From Zasmidium citrigriseum (Eukaryota > Ascomycota > Dothideomycetes > Mycosphaerellales > Mycosphaerellaceae), in the NCBI GenBank assembly GCA_002786025.1, contig NHNW01000036.1, positions 62,001 through 126,000 on the forward strand: 64,000 nucleotides of DNA, given 5' to 3'. Under the pieces are notes generated by a model, which was not told the DNA's origin, did no database searches, and worked only from the letters and a program-made list of their open reading frames with translations. Both the position numbers and the translations under genes were made by a program. Positions within the stretch are counted from its first letter, which is position 1, and every line of letters starts with the position of its first letter. Shown one piece after another: positions 1-10,540 of the stretch.

Positions 1-1070
1 CCCCCATCATTCGAATCCGAGCCCCGTCCAAAAGACTTCACCCGATTGATCAAATCCTCCCCTTGCTGTCGAAACCACGCAAACACAAAGTTATCCTCCA
101 GGTGGAACATCCTGGTAATATGCGCTTTGATCGAAAGTGTCCGGATAGGATCAAAGATCGCCACCGTGATACTCGCTACCAGAGCCGCCAGCAAAGGAAT
201 CACAATCCTCGGATGTCCAAAAATCCAATCTTTGATCCAACCCGCCCTCTGTTTCTTCTCATACGTCAACCTCAGCACCGTCCCCATCTTCCCACCTCCC
301 TCTGCATCCGAAACAGTATACCCATGCATACAATTCTTCGCCATGATCGCTTTCCGATAATGCGAGAAGTCCAAAAACGCATACCGGGGCACGACTTTGG
401 AATCCGACGGCTGAGCCTGAATATCTGATAACTTCCCAAACGGCCGGAAGAAACTATACAGTTGCTCCTGAGTCAGTTCCGCGACTTCGGCGCCGGGCTC
501 TGTGGGTAAGAACTCGACTTTCAATCGATCGCAGGGCCGGCGGGAGAGGTCTTCTACCCAGGGTTTTCCGAGGACGAGATCGGCTTTGACGCTCGTGAAG
601 GGCCACCACCAGGGCCTCGCCTTGTTCTCTTTGAGATACTTCGCCACGGCCTGCGAGATGGCCTTGGAATCATGCTGGCCATCATGATTGAACTTGAGAA
701 ACGCCCCTCCCTCTCCGAATCTCGGTAGAACTTCGACCACACTTGCGTTGCCCTGGGTAGCTTTCTCGAAAATCCTCGCCGGGTTCACGACGCCGAGACT
801 GTCCTTTTGGGTTACGTCGACGAGTTTGGCGGGTTTCTTGCCGATGCGGGTGAAGATCCGGGCGAGGAAGTCGAGACGTGTGGGCAGGATGTTGTTGAAG
901 AAGAGGATGCCTTCAGTGGGTGTTGTTGTTATGTGGCCGGATTTGTTGTCGCCTGTGTCGCCGACCATCCAACGTTTTGAGGTGAGGACTTGTGAGGTTG
1001 GCATACATGGTCGGAGGGGGAGTTGGGCGAGGCCGTTGGAGCGGGAGAGAAGGAGCCTTCGAGATAACAT
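1..1070 (-). CDS. YME2: Mitochondrial escape protein Yme2 (RNA12), N-terminal part, cut by window edge
   Basis: The reading frame is open from an ATG at 1070 to the left edge, about 356 codons without an intron. Known of the family: Yme2 is an inner mitochondrial membrane protein with an RRM-like domain in the matrix and an AAA-like domain in the intermembrane space, and it affects mitochondrial DNA escape and nucleoid structure. Seen here: a basic, Arg/Ser-rich N-terminus fit for mitochondrial import, the conserved segment EGILFFNNILPTRLDFLAR, then an RRM-like stretch ending near a hydrophobic segment (IVIPLLAALVASITVAIF) that fits the single membrane span. The AAA-like part lies outside the window. 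Assignment is by recognising this order of segments. Confidence 0.8.
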   Translation of the reverse strand, partial: MLSRRLLLSRSNGLAQLPLRPCMPTSQVLTSKRWMVGDTGDNKSGHITTTPTEGILFFNNILPTRLDFLARIFTRIGKKPAKLVDVTQKDSLGVVNPARIFEKATQGNASVVEVLPRFGEGGAFLKFNHDGQHDSKAISQAVAKYLKENKARPWWWPFTSVKADLVLGKPWVEDLSRRPCDRLKVEFLPTEPGAEVAELTQEQLYSFFRPFGKLSDIQAQPSDSKVVPRYAFLDFSHYRKAIMAKNCMHGYTVSDAEGGGKMGTVLRLTYEKKQRAGWIKDWIFGHPRIVIPLLAALVASITVAIFDPIRTLSIKAHITRMFHLEDNFVFAWFRQQGEDLINRVKSFGRGSDSNDG

Positions 1071-1366
1071 GGTAATTTAGTGAGGCCTCCAAAGGCCCAG
1101 AGGTATGGAGACTATGACATGTTCAAGACCCAAGATTTAAAAATTGATGAAGTGATGTTGAAGAGAGCGAGAAGTGAGGGATGGTCGTTGTGGCACCAGA
1201 CCACGCGCCACAGCTCATCGACGCGCCAAGACCGTCCAATCCCTGTTTCCATTCACTTTTGCTTTTTGGAGCTAACTACATTGGACGCAATCACGTGAGA
1301 GGGGGAGCAGACGACTCGTGAAACGATGTCTTGTAGACATGCTCTCATTAGGTGATATGACACTAC

Positions 1367-3281
1367 CTAGATCGACAAACTCCAAGCCGCAACCCCTGGG
1401 TCCAAAGCCTGCCATACGAAAGGCATCCCTTGACTCAAACCATCCGCATCAAAGCCTCTGTTCCTCACAACCTCACTCCGCGCCATCATAGCCGCCTTGA
1501 ATTTCTCATTAGCGGACTGCGTAGCGGCATTCATGCGACTCAGCATGATAGGGTCATCGAACATGTGGATCATCGATCGGTTGCTGTTCGCCAACAACGG
1601 TCGAGCGAAGTTTCCTGCCACGCCGATGTATCCGAGGGCCTTTTCAAGCGGCGGGAGATAGGAAGCTACGTCTGTCACGCCTTTGGTGTCCGGGATGGGC
1701 TTATACAGAGCCGTGGGGTGGAAGGGGAGGGTCGAGGCGACGGTGATGAGCTGGTTGAGGTTTACCGCGTGGTGTGAGAAAGATACCAGGCGGGCCATTT
1801 CGGCCAGGAGGTCTGCTAGGTCTGAACGAGTCTCGATAACTGGAAAGTCGATGACATTAGCAGGCCCATTGGCCTCTTTGATCCAGGCTTGAAGTTCTTG
1901 GTCGCTTCCGATGGCCGCGTCTGAGGTGTAGTAAGATGAGATGAAGGATCCCGTGAACTCTCGAATCGCATTGAAAAGCGGCATGCCGTCCTCGTAAAAT
2001 GGGAAGCTCTTCAATGGGGGACCGACCGGAGAGTCAATGAGGCCTCGGTTTTGAAGATTGGTCAGGAAGTAGTTCGATCGAAGAGCACCTGCCGAGCCGT
2101 TGAAGTACGTCTCGTTTGCATATTGAGATGCTGCTGACCCGCTGAGGCCAAAGTATGTATCGAGGACGCCGCCGGGACGGACGAGGATCAGGAGTGCGAG
2201 GGGTCGCATTCCGAATGCGCCGTAGGATACTGCCTGGATATCAGTGGTGTCGACGGGGAACTAATGAGTTACTCACATCGTTTGATGATGGCCAGGACGG
2301 GATGCTGGTCGGAGAGTGTTCTCACAGCGGCTTCGTATACAATCTCGGTGACGAAATGGTTCCGTGCGAAGTGATCGAACTGACCCATGAAGAAGTCATT
2401 GACGTTAAACATGATCTTGGCCAGCAACCAGTCATCGGGACTATCCTGTGGGGTATAAAGGAGGTTGTTGCCAACGCCAGTCCGGATCGCGAGAGGCAAG
2501 AAATCTCCACTGGAAGGGCAAATGTAGAACAGCGCATCACAAGCCGGGGCATACTGTGGTGGAGGTGTTCGAGGCAGCCTTCCTTGGACAGTATGGTCGA
2601 CGTAGAACAGGCTGCCAGAGTTGAAGAGGCTTTCCAGCGTCTCGCCCGTGATGTTGGTGACAATCGCATCATCTACCGTGAAGGGCAAGCTTTCGCTGGC
2701 AGGATTCAGCCTTCTCACGGCATAGGGGTTAAAGGATAGGCGTTCCATGGAGAACAAGAGATCTTGAGTGTAGTTGGTGAGGATTCCATCGTATTGGCCA
2801 GTCGGTTGGGAGCTCGGTTGCCATTCGCCGTCATAAAGTTTGGTGTAGTCGTCCAGCGTTTTCAATCCGTTGTACTGCGATCGAGTTAGCCCTACGCCTT
2901 AGATACCAGACGACAGTTCTTAAACTTCATTACCTTGGCACTATCCAGACGAGCCTTCGCATCGTCCTGCTTTGTAATAGTTACTTGAGCAGCAAGTTCA
3001 GCATTGTCGATTGCGCTATCCGCCGATGAATATGTCGTGCCGAGAACTCCAGCTGGAGATGCAGGACCGACACCGACTGGAGGGCCATATGTGAAAGTTT
3101 GTTGTTTCGTAGAGATGTCTGTGGCTCTCAGGACGTCTGGGCCATCTGGAGGGAGGGAATATGGTAACAGAGACGAAGAATTATCTTGTCTTTCTTGCAA
3201 CGACTGAACACCATCTTGCGTGCTGCCAGGTACGGGAGAAGCCACCACCACCGTCAGGAACAGGAAACTCAAGATAGACAT
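1367..3281 (-). CDS. Secreted lipoxygenase, manganese-lipoxygenase type
   Basis: Three exons, 3281-2934, 2874-2277 and 2229-1367, give 602 residues, the usual size of fungal Mn-lipoxygenases, which oxidise linoleic and linolenic acid to hydroperoxides outside the cell. Residues 1-20 form a signal peptide (MSILSFLFLTVVVASPVPGS). Metal ligands can be placed: His284 and His289 in DHFARNH, His468 and Asn472 in SHHAVN, and the C-terminal carboxylate, here Ile602 rather than the Val named in characterised Mn enzymes. Several N-x-S/T sites fit a secreted glycoprotein. Intron 1 has GTAATG/CGCAG borders; intron 2 uses GTGAGT and the second of two close AGs, which restores the family segment KRLSYGAFGMRPLAL. 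Iron instead of manganese cannot be excluded from sequence. Confidence 0.88.
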
Positions 3282-4220
3282 TTCGTGCCTGGCTCGTCCC
3301 AAAGTCAAGGAAGAGGGAACCTGTGAAATAAGAGCCCTATGTCGTCGATCCGAATGCTTGCACAGTTGACGAGATGGGCACCAACTGGAAACATGAATAC
3401 TCACACAAGCCCTCGGTGTAGGCCCTGCAGCAGTACAAGTACCTCGAAGGCACAGGCAGACTTTGGATCGCTCGCACGGTGTGGTATACGCAGCATGCAG
3501 GCTGCCCCTAGCGCCAACGCGACGGCAAGGCATGGAAGTCCTTCTTCAAGACATTATTGGTCCAAGTGGTCCCGGGCGACATCCATCGGTCCCGGGTCAG
3601 GCAAAGAGTTGTCTTGAGGCACGCACGATGGGCCATGGCGGCTACGTGCCTGTTGGATCGCCCGAGCGGTTTGTACTACCCTAACAGGTACGGCATGTCT
3701 TGGCCCGCACACCGTGGTCGACTCCGGTGATACCGCAGCACAAGGAACTGCGAGACCGAGGATCTTGCCTGCACTGGGACGTGTGGAAGAGGTCCTGTTT
3801 AATGTTCTGGGGGAGCGTCAGCCAGGAAAACTAAATTTAGCGCCGCTTCAGCTTACTTTCGAGCGTGGGATGTCCCCGGCCCGCCACGTGATATCGATTA
3901 GCCTTCAAGTGCATGAATGAGGATTTCGGGGGTGTGGTTGATTGATCACGATGGTTTGCTGCAGTGGCACTGTATGGGTGTGGTCAAACAGTGGCGAAGA
4001 CGACCAATTATCGAGCGCACGATCAGATCTCTTTGCTGACCACTTCTCTCGCCCTACTAGATCGAAAGTTCAGCGGACAATGCGAGGCAACATTGAAAGT
4101 TTGCGGTACTCAAAACGGAAAGCCACAGCATCTGTCGTTCAAGGCAGAGCCGCATTGCCGATTCTCGTGCTTGTATCACAACCATCTGTCAACGACGTCA
4201 ACGTCGCACAACTTGCAGGG
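3282..4220. other. Intergenic region upstream of the lipoxygenase
   Basis: This 0.94 kb lies between the lipoxygenase start and the end of the Spo7-like gene, which is on the same strand. Short open frames occur on both strands but none has family-like sequence or credible introns. It probably holds the lipoxygenase promoter and the Spo7 3' region. No repeat or RNA gene was recognised. Confidence 0.5.
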
Positions 4221-5740
4221 TCAAGCCTCCTGTGGCTCGGCTTTGATCTCATCTGCGAAAATGGGCTCCTGTTTAATGGGAGTCTCGCCTTCCTCCTTCT
4301 TGATAGAACCCTCATCGGTGCTCGAAGTGCTGATCATGCTGGATCTCTTCGATAGTGGTTGCAATCCTGACAAATCCTGAGGGTCGTGGAACACTGTTTC
4401 CGTTGCGCTGAGACGGCTCTTCTCGTTGACGGGTGGCTTACGAGCTCTCCTTGTGGAGCCAGTGCTGCTGGTCGAGTGGGCACTACTTCCTCTGCGTTCG
4501 CGCTTAGGATGTCTGAGACGAGTCAGCTTGAGCTCGGCACCGGGAAAGTCTGGCAATTCATGCTGTTATGCCGTGCTATACATACCGTGCATCGGGGTCT
4601 GGAGTCGGTGCTCGCGAATGTGATGAGTTGCGAGAATGCGAACCATCGCGAAGGATGCTCTCTTTGCGCCTACGTTCCTTCACAATCGGCGCCTTTTCCT
4701 TGAGAGCAAGTTTCTCCAGATCCAGTTGACGCCGTGTCTTTCGTCCCGTGAAAAGGCCTAGGCGAACATTGTGCCATCCACGCCAGCCTGTCCACCATAG
4801 CCATCCACCTTCACGCTTGGCAACTTCTCGCTGGCGAGCTCTCACAACAGCGCGTAGTGAAGATCGCCGTGCATTCTCCCGCTCCCAGTACTCCATGCGG
4901 AAAGTGTCCCATCCTTCTCGAAAGTCAGGTGAAAATGGCTTGGGCAGGAGTAAAACTCGTAGGACGTCTCCGCCAGGCGCAAGGTCTTCCTCCAAGAGTC
5001 CATGTCTGGCTGCGTGAGAGTTCCAGTGATCTTTCGAGGCGTTGGCTTCAATGTCCTTGGGCACAATCTGAAAGTTGACCCGATCTTCTCGAAACCAGCC
5101 AAACGGGTCCAGCATGGCAATCCATCCGAGGACTTCGGAAAGGAATGAGCCTTTCACCACCACGACCTTTAGATTGAAGCCTCTAAGGCCACGGTTGGTG
5201 GTTCCCACAAACTTCCTCGGCCACCGCACACCTCGTTCGTACATGCCAGTACCCAGGAATAGGGCAAACGTCACGATGCCAGAACACCAGCCGAGCTTCT
5301 CCGCGGACTCCAGGACCCAGTAGACGCTTCCACCAACGCCACTGCCATCTTCTCGAGGTCTGAAGAACAGCAGGTAGGTGAATGAGAGGTTCCATGCGGT
5401 CAGAGTTACCAGCAACAGCAGGTGCATCCGTAGTCGTGCGCGGAGGCTGATGTACTGTAGTCGAAGCGAGGATTCCAGAATGAGCAGATTGAGATAGATC
5501 TGAGGCGGACTCGATGGCAAGGCATCTCGAGGATCATTGCTGTGTCCAGTTGTTGAAGGTGGAAGAGGAGCTGTGATTGAATGCGAAGTAGATGAGGATG
5601 CCTACCTCAGGTCGGTTAGCTCAGAGATTTGCATGTGGTGCGATTCATGGCGCTCTCACCTTCGCATTGGCAGCCACTTGCTCGGCCGAGACGTCAGGCG
5701 GAGGAGCGCCCTTGACTATGCGGTCGATGGGGTCGCTCAT
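4221..5740 (-). CDS. SPO7: Spo7-like regulatory subunit of the Nem1-Spo7 phosphatase
   Basis: Exons 5740-5660, 5601-4586 and 4512-4221 give 462 residues. Spo7 binds the phosphatase Nem1 at the nuclear/ER membrane, and the complex dephosphorylates the lipin Pah1, linking lipid synthesis to nuclear shape. Seen: the conserved start MSDPIDRIVKGAPPP, the segment SSPPQIYLNLLILESSLRLQ, two hydrophobic spans (around LLLLVTLTAWNLSFTYLLFF and LGWCSGIVTFALFLGTGMY), then a basic region and a long Ser-rich tail. The first intron joins AK to ASSST and the second joins DAR to HPKRERR. The tail is longer than in yeast and ends with two psi-K-x-E sites (IKQE, IKAE), possible SUMO acceptors. It is divergently arranged with the hydrolase gene at 6399. 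Confidence 0.85.
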
Positions 5741-6398
5741 GGTGGCGTGGAAAGGAATATCTTCGACTGCAGACCCCAGCAGCGGCGTGAGGTTCACAAT
5801 GTCAGGGCCAGCAGAAACATCCCAGCACGCGTGACGTCAAATTTGAAGCGCTGCTGATTGACGGCCGGGTTGCTACCGCATGGCCAGAATCATGTGACAG
5901 TCCGATTTGGTGTTATGGGACTTGTTGGTGAATGTGTTGAGATCGTGGGCGATGGACGGTCTTCGGCAGGTCACAACGTGGCGGGATGGCTGGTGTTGAG
6001 GCGAGAAGCAGAAGTCGGACGCTGCGGCCGCGGCAGGGATCGTCATCGACCGCCTTCAACAACACAAAACCAATGCTCGTCCACTTTGTGAAAACGTCTT
6101 GTGCTTCAATCGCTCCGTCGCAGAATGTGGCAGCCTGATCTTGTATGTCAGCCTCGTGCGAAAGATAATCTCCGTTGACCGGCATCATTCGCCCGCCGCT
6201 TGTGACCGCAGCGCGGACATAAAGACCACCTCGCCCATTCTGGCCACCCTCCTTAAGTCGGCGGGAGCAAGTCTCCTCGCGTTTCCTGCCAGCCTTCGCT
6301 CGTCGCTCCTGCTCGCCGCCATATACACAAATACCGCAAAGGATACGACTCCGCTGCCGCCACAGCAAATACCGTCGCGAAGCTACACCACCACCACC
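5741..6398. promoter_or_regulatory. Shared divergent promoter region, SPO7 and hydrolase gene
   Basis: This 658 bp separates two divergent starts. A frame open from 6099 continues into the hydrolase and would add 100 residues, including a stretch rich in Ser, Arg and hydrophobic residues. That could be an alternative mitochondrial presequence or simply translated 5' UTR. Confidence 0.4.
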
Positions 6399-7922
6399 AT
6401 GGCCTCCGATCCGCCCAGCGCGCCCATGGGCAACAGACCCGTTCTGGCACGCCAGCGAGCCAAAGAAGATGCAGAAGCGCGTGGCGAGCCTCCGCCAAAA
6501 GCAGCCTACTTTCCACTGGGATACAAGGAGGGCTTCTCGCAATGGTGGGCAGGCCTCACTCCCGCCGTGACCGAGCACAAGGTCATGAGTTTCATTCCCT
6601 ACCTCCAGAAGCCACCCACTCAGACCGGCAGTGCGCCTGCTAGCACGACTGCATCATCCGTCAGCGTAGACAAGACCGGATCCGATGTCGAGTGTGTCCA
6701 GCGAACGAGCAGCATCAACGATCCTCACGGCCCTCGACAGTGGCAAAGCAATATGGTACAGCTGGCAGGCAAGAACAGATATTTGAACGAGTTCAGTGTA
6801 GAGAGATTGGGCGAAGATGTCAATAACAATCTGGTCATGTTGCATGGATACGGCGCGGGACTGGCTTTCTTCTACAAGAACTTCGAGGCTCTATCTCGTC
6901 TACCGCACTGGAAGTTGTACGCGCTGGACTTGCCAGGTATGGGTCGAAGTAGTCGGCCGCCTTTCAAGATCCATGCGAAAGATAAAGAGGGCAAAGTGCG
7001 AGAAGCAGAGAATTGGTTCGTGGATGCTTTGGAAGAGTGGCGAAAGAAGAAGGGTATCGAGAAGATGACACTTATGGGCCACAGTATGGGTGGCTATATG
7101 GCAGTCTGCTATGCCTTGAAGTATCCAGGACATCTCAACAAGCTCATTCTGGCCTCTCCTGTGGGCATTCCGGAAGATCCATACGCGGTGAACGAGGATA
7201 TGCCAGAGCCGGGAGAGAGCACCATGGTCAATGAGGTCGCTCAGGACGCAAATGATGCCACTGCCACCAAGAAGCCACCACCTCGAAGACAGATGCCGAA
7301 ATGGTTCGCAACACTCTGGGACGCCAACATCTCGCCATTTTCGTTGGTAAGACTTTCTGGACCTCTTGGGCCCCGACTCGTATCTGGCTGGACGAGCAGA
7401 CGTTTCTCACATCTCCCACCAGAGGAAGCACAGGCACTCCACGACTACAGCTACTCTCTCTTCCGACAGCGTGGCTCTGGCGAGTACGCCCTCGCATACA
7501 TTCTAGCACCTGGAGCATTTGCACGATCGCCTCTGATCCGCAGAATTCACGGGGTTGGACGGCAGTATCTCGAAGTTCACAAGGAGCCATCACCAGACAA
7601 CGCCTCTGCCGAACCACAAACCGCCACAAGTAAAATCAGAGAGACCGGCATTCCGATTGTGATGATGTACGGCGAGAACGACTGGATGGACGTCGCGGGA
7701 GGCCTTGCTTCTGAAGAGATCATCAAGGCAGAGAAGAAGAAGGCTCTCGCTCAAGCATCAGAAAGGGAGAAGCAGCTGGAGAACGGAGATGTCAAAGTGA
7801 CGGTCATTCGGAAAGCTGGCCATCATGTCTACTTGGACGGCTATGAGCAGTTCAACAGTGAGATCCTGGATGAGCTGAAGGATGTGGAAAGGAGGCAGAA
7901 GAGACTCTCTCAGGTGAAGTGA
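6399..7922 (+). CDS. Alpha/beta hydrolase of the Cld1/ABHD5 family (probable cardiolipin or phospholipid acyl hydrolase)
   Basis: One exon of 507 residues. The ATG at 6399 is chosen because it sits in ACCACCATGG; an in-frame start at 6099 would give 607 residues. Family: yeast Cld1 removes an acyl chain from mitochondrial cardiolipin before tafazzin remodelling, and ABHD5/CGI-58 and Ict1 are relatives. Seen: the oxyanion region VMLHGYGAG near residue 145, the nucleophile elbow GHSMGG at 227-232 with Ser229 present (it is lost in animal CGI-58), and the late HX4D box HHVYLD with His475 and Asp480. The catalytic residues therefore look complete. If the protein is mitochondrial like Cld1, the extra 100 residues upstream may matter. 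Confidence 0.8.
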   Translation: MASDPPSAPMGNRPVLARQRAKEDAEARGEPPPKAAYFPLGYKEGFSQWWAGLTPAVTEHKVMSFIPYLQKPPTQTGSAPASTTASSVSVDKTGSDVECVQRTSSINDPHGPRQWQSNMVQLAGKNRYLNEFSVERLGEDVNNNLVMLHGYGAGLAFFYKNFEALSRLPHWKLYALDLPGMGRSSRPPFKIHAKDKEGKVREAENWFVDALEEWRKKKGIEKMTLMGHSMGGYMAVCYALKYPGHLNKLILASPVGIPEDPYAVNEDMPEPGESTMVNEVAQDANDATATKKPPPRRQMPKWFATLWDANISPFSLVRLSGPLGPRLVSGWTSRRFSHLPPEEAQALHDYSYSLFRQRGSGEYALAYILAPGAFARSPLIRRIHGVGRQYLEVHKEPSPDNASAEPQTATSKIRETGIPIVMMYGENDWMDVAGGLASEEIIKAEKKKALAQASEREKQLENGDVKVTVIRKAGHHVYLDGYEQFNSEILDELKDVERRQKRLSQVK

Positions 7923-8603
7923 TGGCCTCGAACGAGGAGCTTTGACTTGGAACTTTAGCGATGGTGTTGGGGATTGGATCTTTGAAGACTTTACATGATA
8001 GACTACTGCTCTCTACGAGTAGTTTGAAGAAGGCATATGAGCAAGCAGCTCGAATTTTGTTGGCTTCGTTGAAGTTGGCTCGAGTAAAGAGCACAAGTGA
8101 AATGTTCTCTGATCAAGTCTCACCCATTCCCACAAAACTTGTGCGCAAAACGGCCTTTTGCACTATTACGGTGTTCAATATGCAATATTCAAAGGCCCAT
8201 TGGTGGTATTGAAAATACCACGCACTCGAATAGCCACGCCAATCTTCTAGAAATTCGCCGCTACAACGTCTCCACAGCCCCAACGGGCGTGACGTTGCTA
8301 CCAACGGCTGTCGTATTCCTCCAACTGCATTGCAATTTGCCGGTAGCCATAGGCCTGTTCATAGGCGTGCCACACAGCGGGATCTAGTGGAAGTACCTAA
8401 CGGTCATACTGGGATGTTATCTCAGGGTAGATTGCACGTTGCTTAGCAGTCTCTTGCTGTAGAGGACGTCGTCATGGGATTCGTCATTGCTGGAGTGGCA
8501 GATTGCAATGGTGATGATTAGAGAGTAATTTAGCATTTGTGCATTGAATCTTGGTAGGTATCTGTATTGCTGTACGATGATTACAGAGCCATGAAGTCGA
8601 CAA
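7923..8603. other. Convergent intergenic region
   Basis: This 0.68 kb separates the stop codons of the hydrolase (plus) and ASK1 (minus). It is AT-richer than its surroundings and fits two facing 3' UTRs. No gene was recognised. Confidence 0.5.
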
Positions 8604-9924
8604 TCAGAACGTGTCATCCTCGACATCATATGCCCGCCTCACAACGCTGGGACTGGGCTCATCGAAGCCTAGGCTATCATCGCCTTCAATGTCGTCTGTT
8701 GCGTCGGCTCCAGCAGTCAATAACAAGTCATCTACAATCTTCTTGCTCGCCTCCCTCGCCGGTGTTTGCATCAGTCTAGACTGGGGCAGATGGAATTGCA
8801 TCGTCTTAGGCGGGCTCATCTCAGGAAGATCATCATCCTCATCGCTATCGTCAAAGAACGCGCTGGCTCGTGTTCTATCCTTAGTCGAGGCATAAGCTTT
8901 GTCTTGCGGCGAGAAGAGTTCCATTCCAGTAGAAGTCTTTGGCACTGCAAGACCATTTTTCTTTCCCGCTGGGGTGAGAACGGAGACTCCTGGTGTTCTT
9001 GGACCAGCTTTGGCTGGCGAGAATAGTTCACTGCGGAGCTCTGGTGCTGCGATAGGTGAGGATCCAGGAGAGTCGTCCCAAGGCGCTTTCTTCGTGGCTG
9101 TGGCAGGGATTGTCTTCGCTGGCTGTGCTGCTTGACGTTGTTGGCGTTGGGTATGGGGTGTGGCCTGGATGCGGTAATTCTTGTCCAAAATGGCCCGGTG
9201 CATCATTGGATCGTTGTTCTGACGGCGTTGGCTGTTGAAAATCGGAGGCTTGAACGAGGATTCGGGTTCGAAGGGAGAAGACTGTAGGTTGGCAGCAGGA
9301 GTCATCCGAGGCGTGCTAGGCTGCTCGGACGAGTCCTCCATGGCCGCTGCATTCCTGCCTGTGTATTTTCTTGGTGTTGGAGATTTGTACGAAGAGCCGG
9401 GCCTACTCGTCTGTCCTCTTCCAGCACCGTTCGTCTTCTTTGCCGTCGATGGGGGCAGCTTGGGTGTTGTCTGAACGCCTGTCATTTGGGTGGGTGACTC
9501 CACACTGAACTCCTCATCTTCGTCTTGCTGCTCAGCGCCCGTGATTGTACTCTCGCCCTCCTCATGGCCACTCGGTGTCTGGAAGGATTCGGTCGCTTCG
9601 GTGTTTGTTACAGTCTCGTCGGTATTCTCTTCGTATCCGGATAGGGAGACATTGGCCGATGCCTCGAAGAACTGCTTCCAGAACTGGGATATGTGAGCAA
9701 GTTCCTCTTCATGCGCATTGAACGTTGCCACGTACCTTCGATCCCTCCCAGACCTCGTTGCTATGCTTCGCGTATTCCTCAACAATCGGCAGGATGCTGG
9801 TCGTGACAATTCGATGCGCCTTGCTGAAATTGCTGTCGATTTCTTGCAGCGTGAGGGTGATCTGCTGTTCCAATCGCTCCAGCTCCTCCGTGAGGGTCAA
9901 ATTGCGCTGTGCCGGCCGCGACAT
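8604..9924 (-). CDS. ASK1: DASH/Dam1 complex subunit Ask1
   Basis: Exons 9924-9736 and 9683-8604 give 422 residues. Ask1 belongs to the fungal DASH ring that couples kinetochores to spindle microtubules. The conserved part is at the N-terminus: LTEELERLEQQITLTLQEID, then the HRIVTTSILPIVEEY segment, running across the intron into FWKQFFEASANVSLSGYEE. The intron (GTACGT to TCCCAG, 52 nt) splits WEGSK from FWKQF. The rest is disordered and rich in Ser, Thr and Pro, with several S/T-P sites such as SPTPRK and TPRMTP that suit cyclin-dependent kinase control known for Ask1. Upstream in-frame TTG was ignored in favour of the ATG at 9924. Confidence 0.93.
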
Positions 9925-10540
9925 GGCTCCCAATGTTCAATCGCAATTACTTGTCGCAACAGAACGCGTGTCTGTTGGAAAACGCGATGGGAGGTAAACT
10001 CAAAACCCCGCGCTGGGGTCAAAGTCATTCACTCGCAGCTGACGAATCACAGGACGCTAGCTCGAGTCATGTGCACCGCCAACGTCAGGTCCCAAGCTCT
10101 CGCAGCTCTCCTCCCAAGCTCTTCTCCTCTTTCTTCCAAAACCGCGGGACAATCTTCCTCATAGCTCTTCGGTGCAGCGGAGGAGATGCTCACGAGGCCT
10201 CCCTGTTGCACCCTAATGGCGGCAGATTCTCCGTGCACAAGTGAGGAGATCGTGAGGAGTACCTGCAGTGTGGAAAATTGGGAGACGATGTCCGAGACGG
10301 CAGTTCAACTGGCGATGGGTATATAAACCCTCCGCAGGGATGCAGGCAAGTTCACGGTTTTCACTTTCTCGCTCTCGTATGTGCTTATTCCCTTCGATTT
10401 GGAAAGAGGACAAAATATAAAGCCGCGAATCATTCTACCGGATCTATCACTTCGTATCTCGTATCTCAAGATCATCCAGTCTATCGGGTCTATCTCCGCT
10501 TTTACCATTTCCACTGAGCCACTGAGATCGATCATCAAGT
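9925..10540. promoter_or_regulatory. Divergent promoter region, ASK1 and short-chain dehydrogenase
   Basis: This 616 bp lies between two divergent starts. The right part holds a clear TATA element (see 10320). The remainder, toward ASK1, has no recognised motif. Confidence 0.5.
10320..10327 (+). promoter_or_regulatory. TATA box of the short-chain dehydrogenase gene
   Basis: The octamer TATATAAA lies 214 bp before the dehydrogenase ATG. Initiation roughly 30-60 bp downstream would leave a 5' UTR of about 150-190 nt. TATA boxes are typical of regulated rather than housekeeping fungal genes, which fits a metabolic dehydrogenase. Confidence 0.55.
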
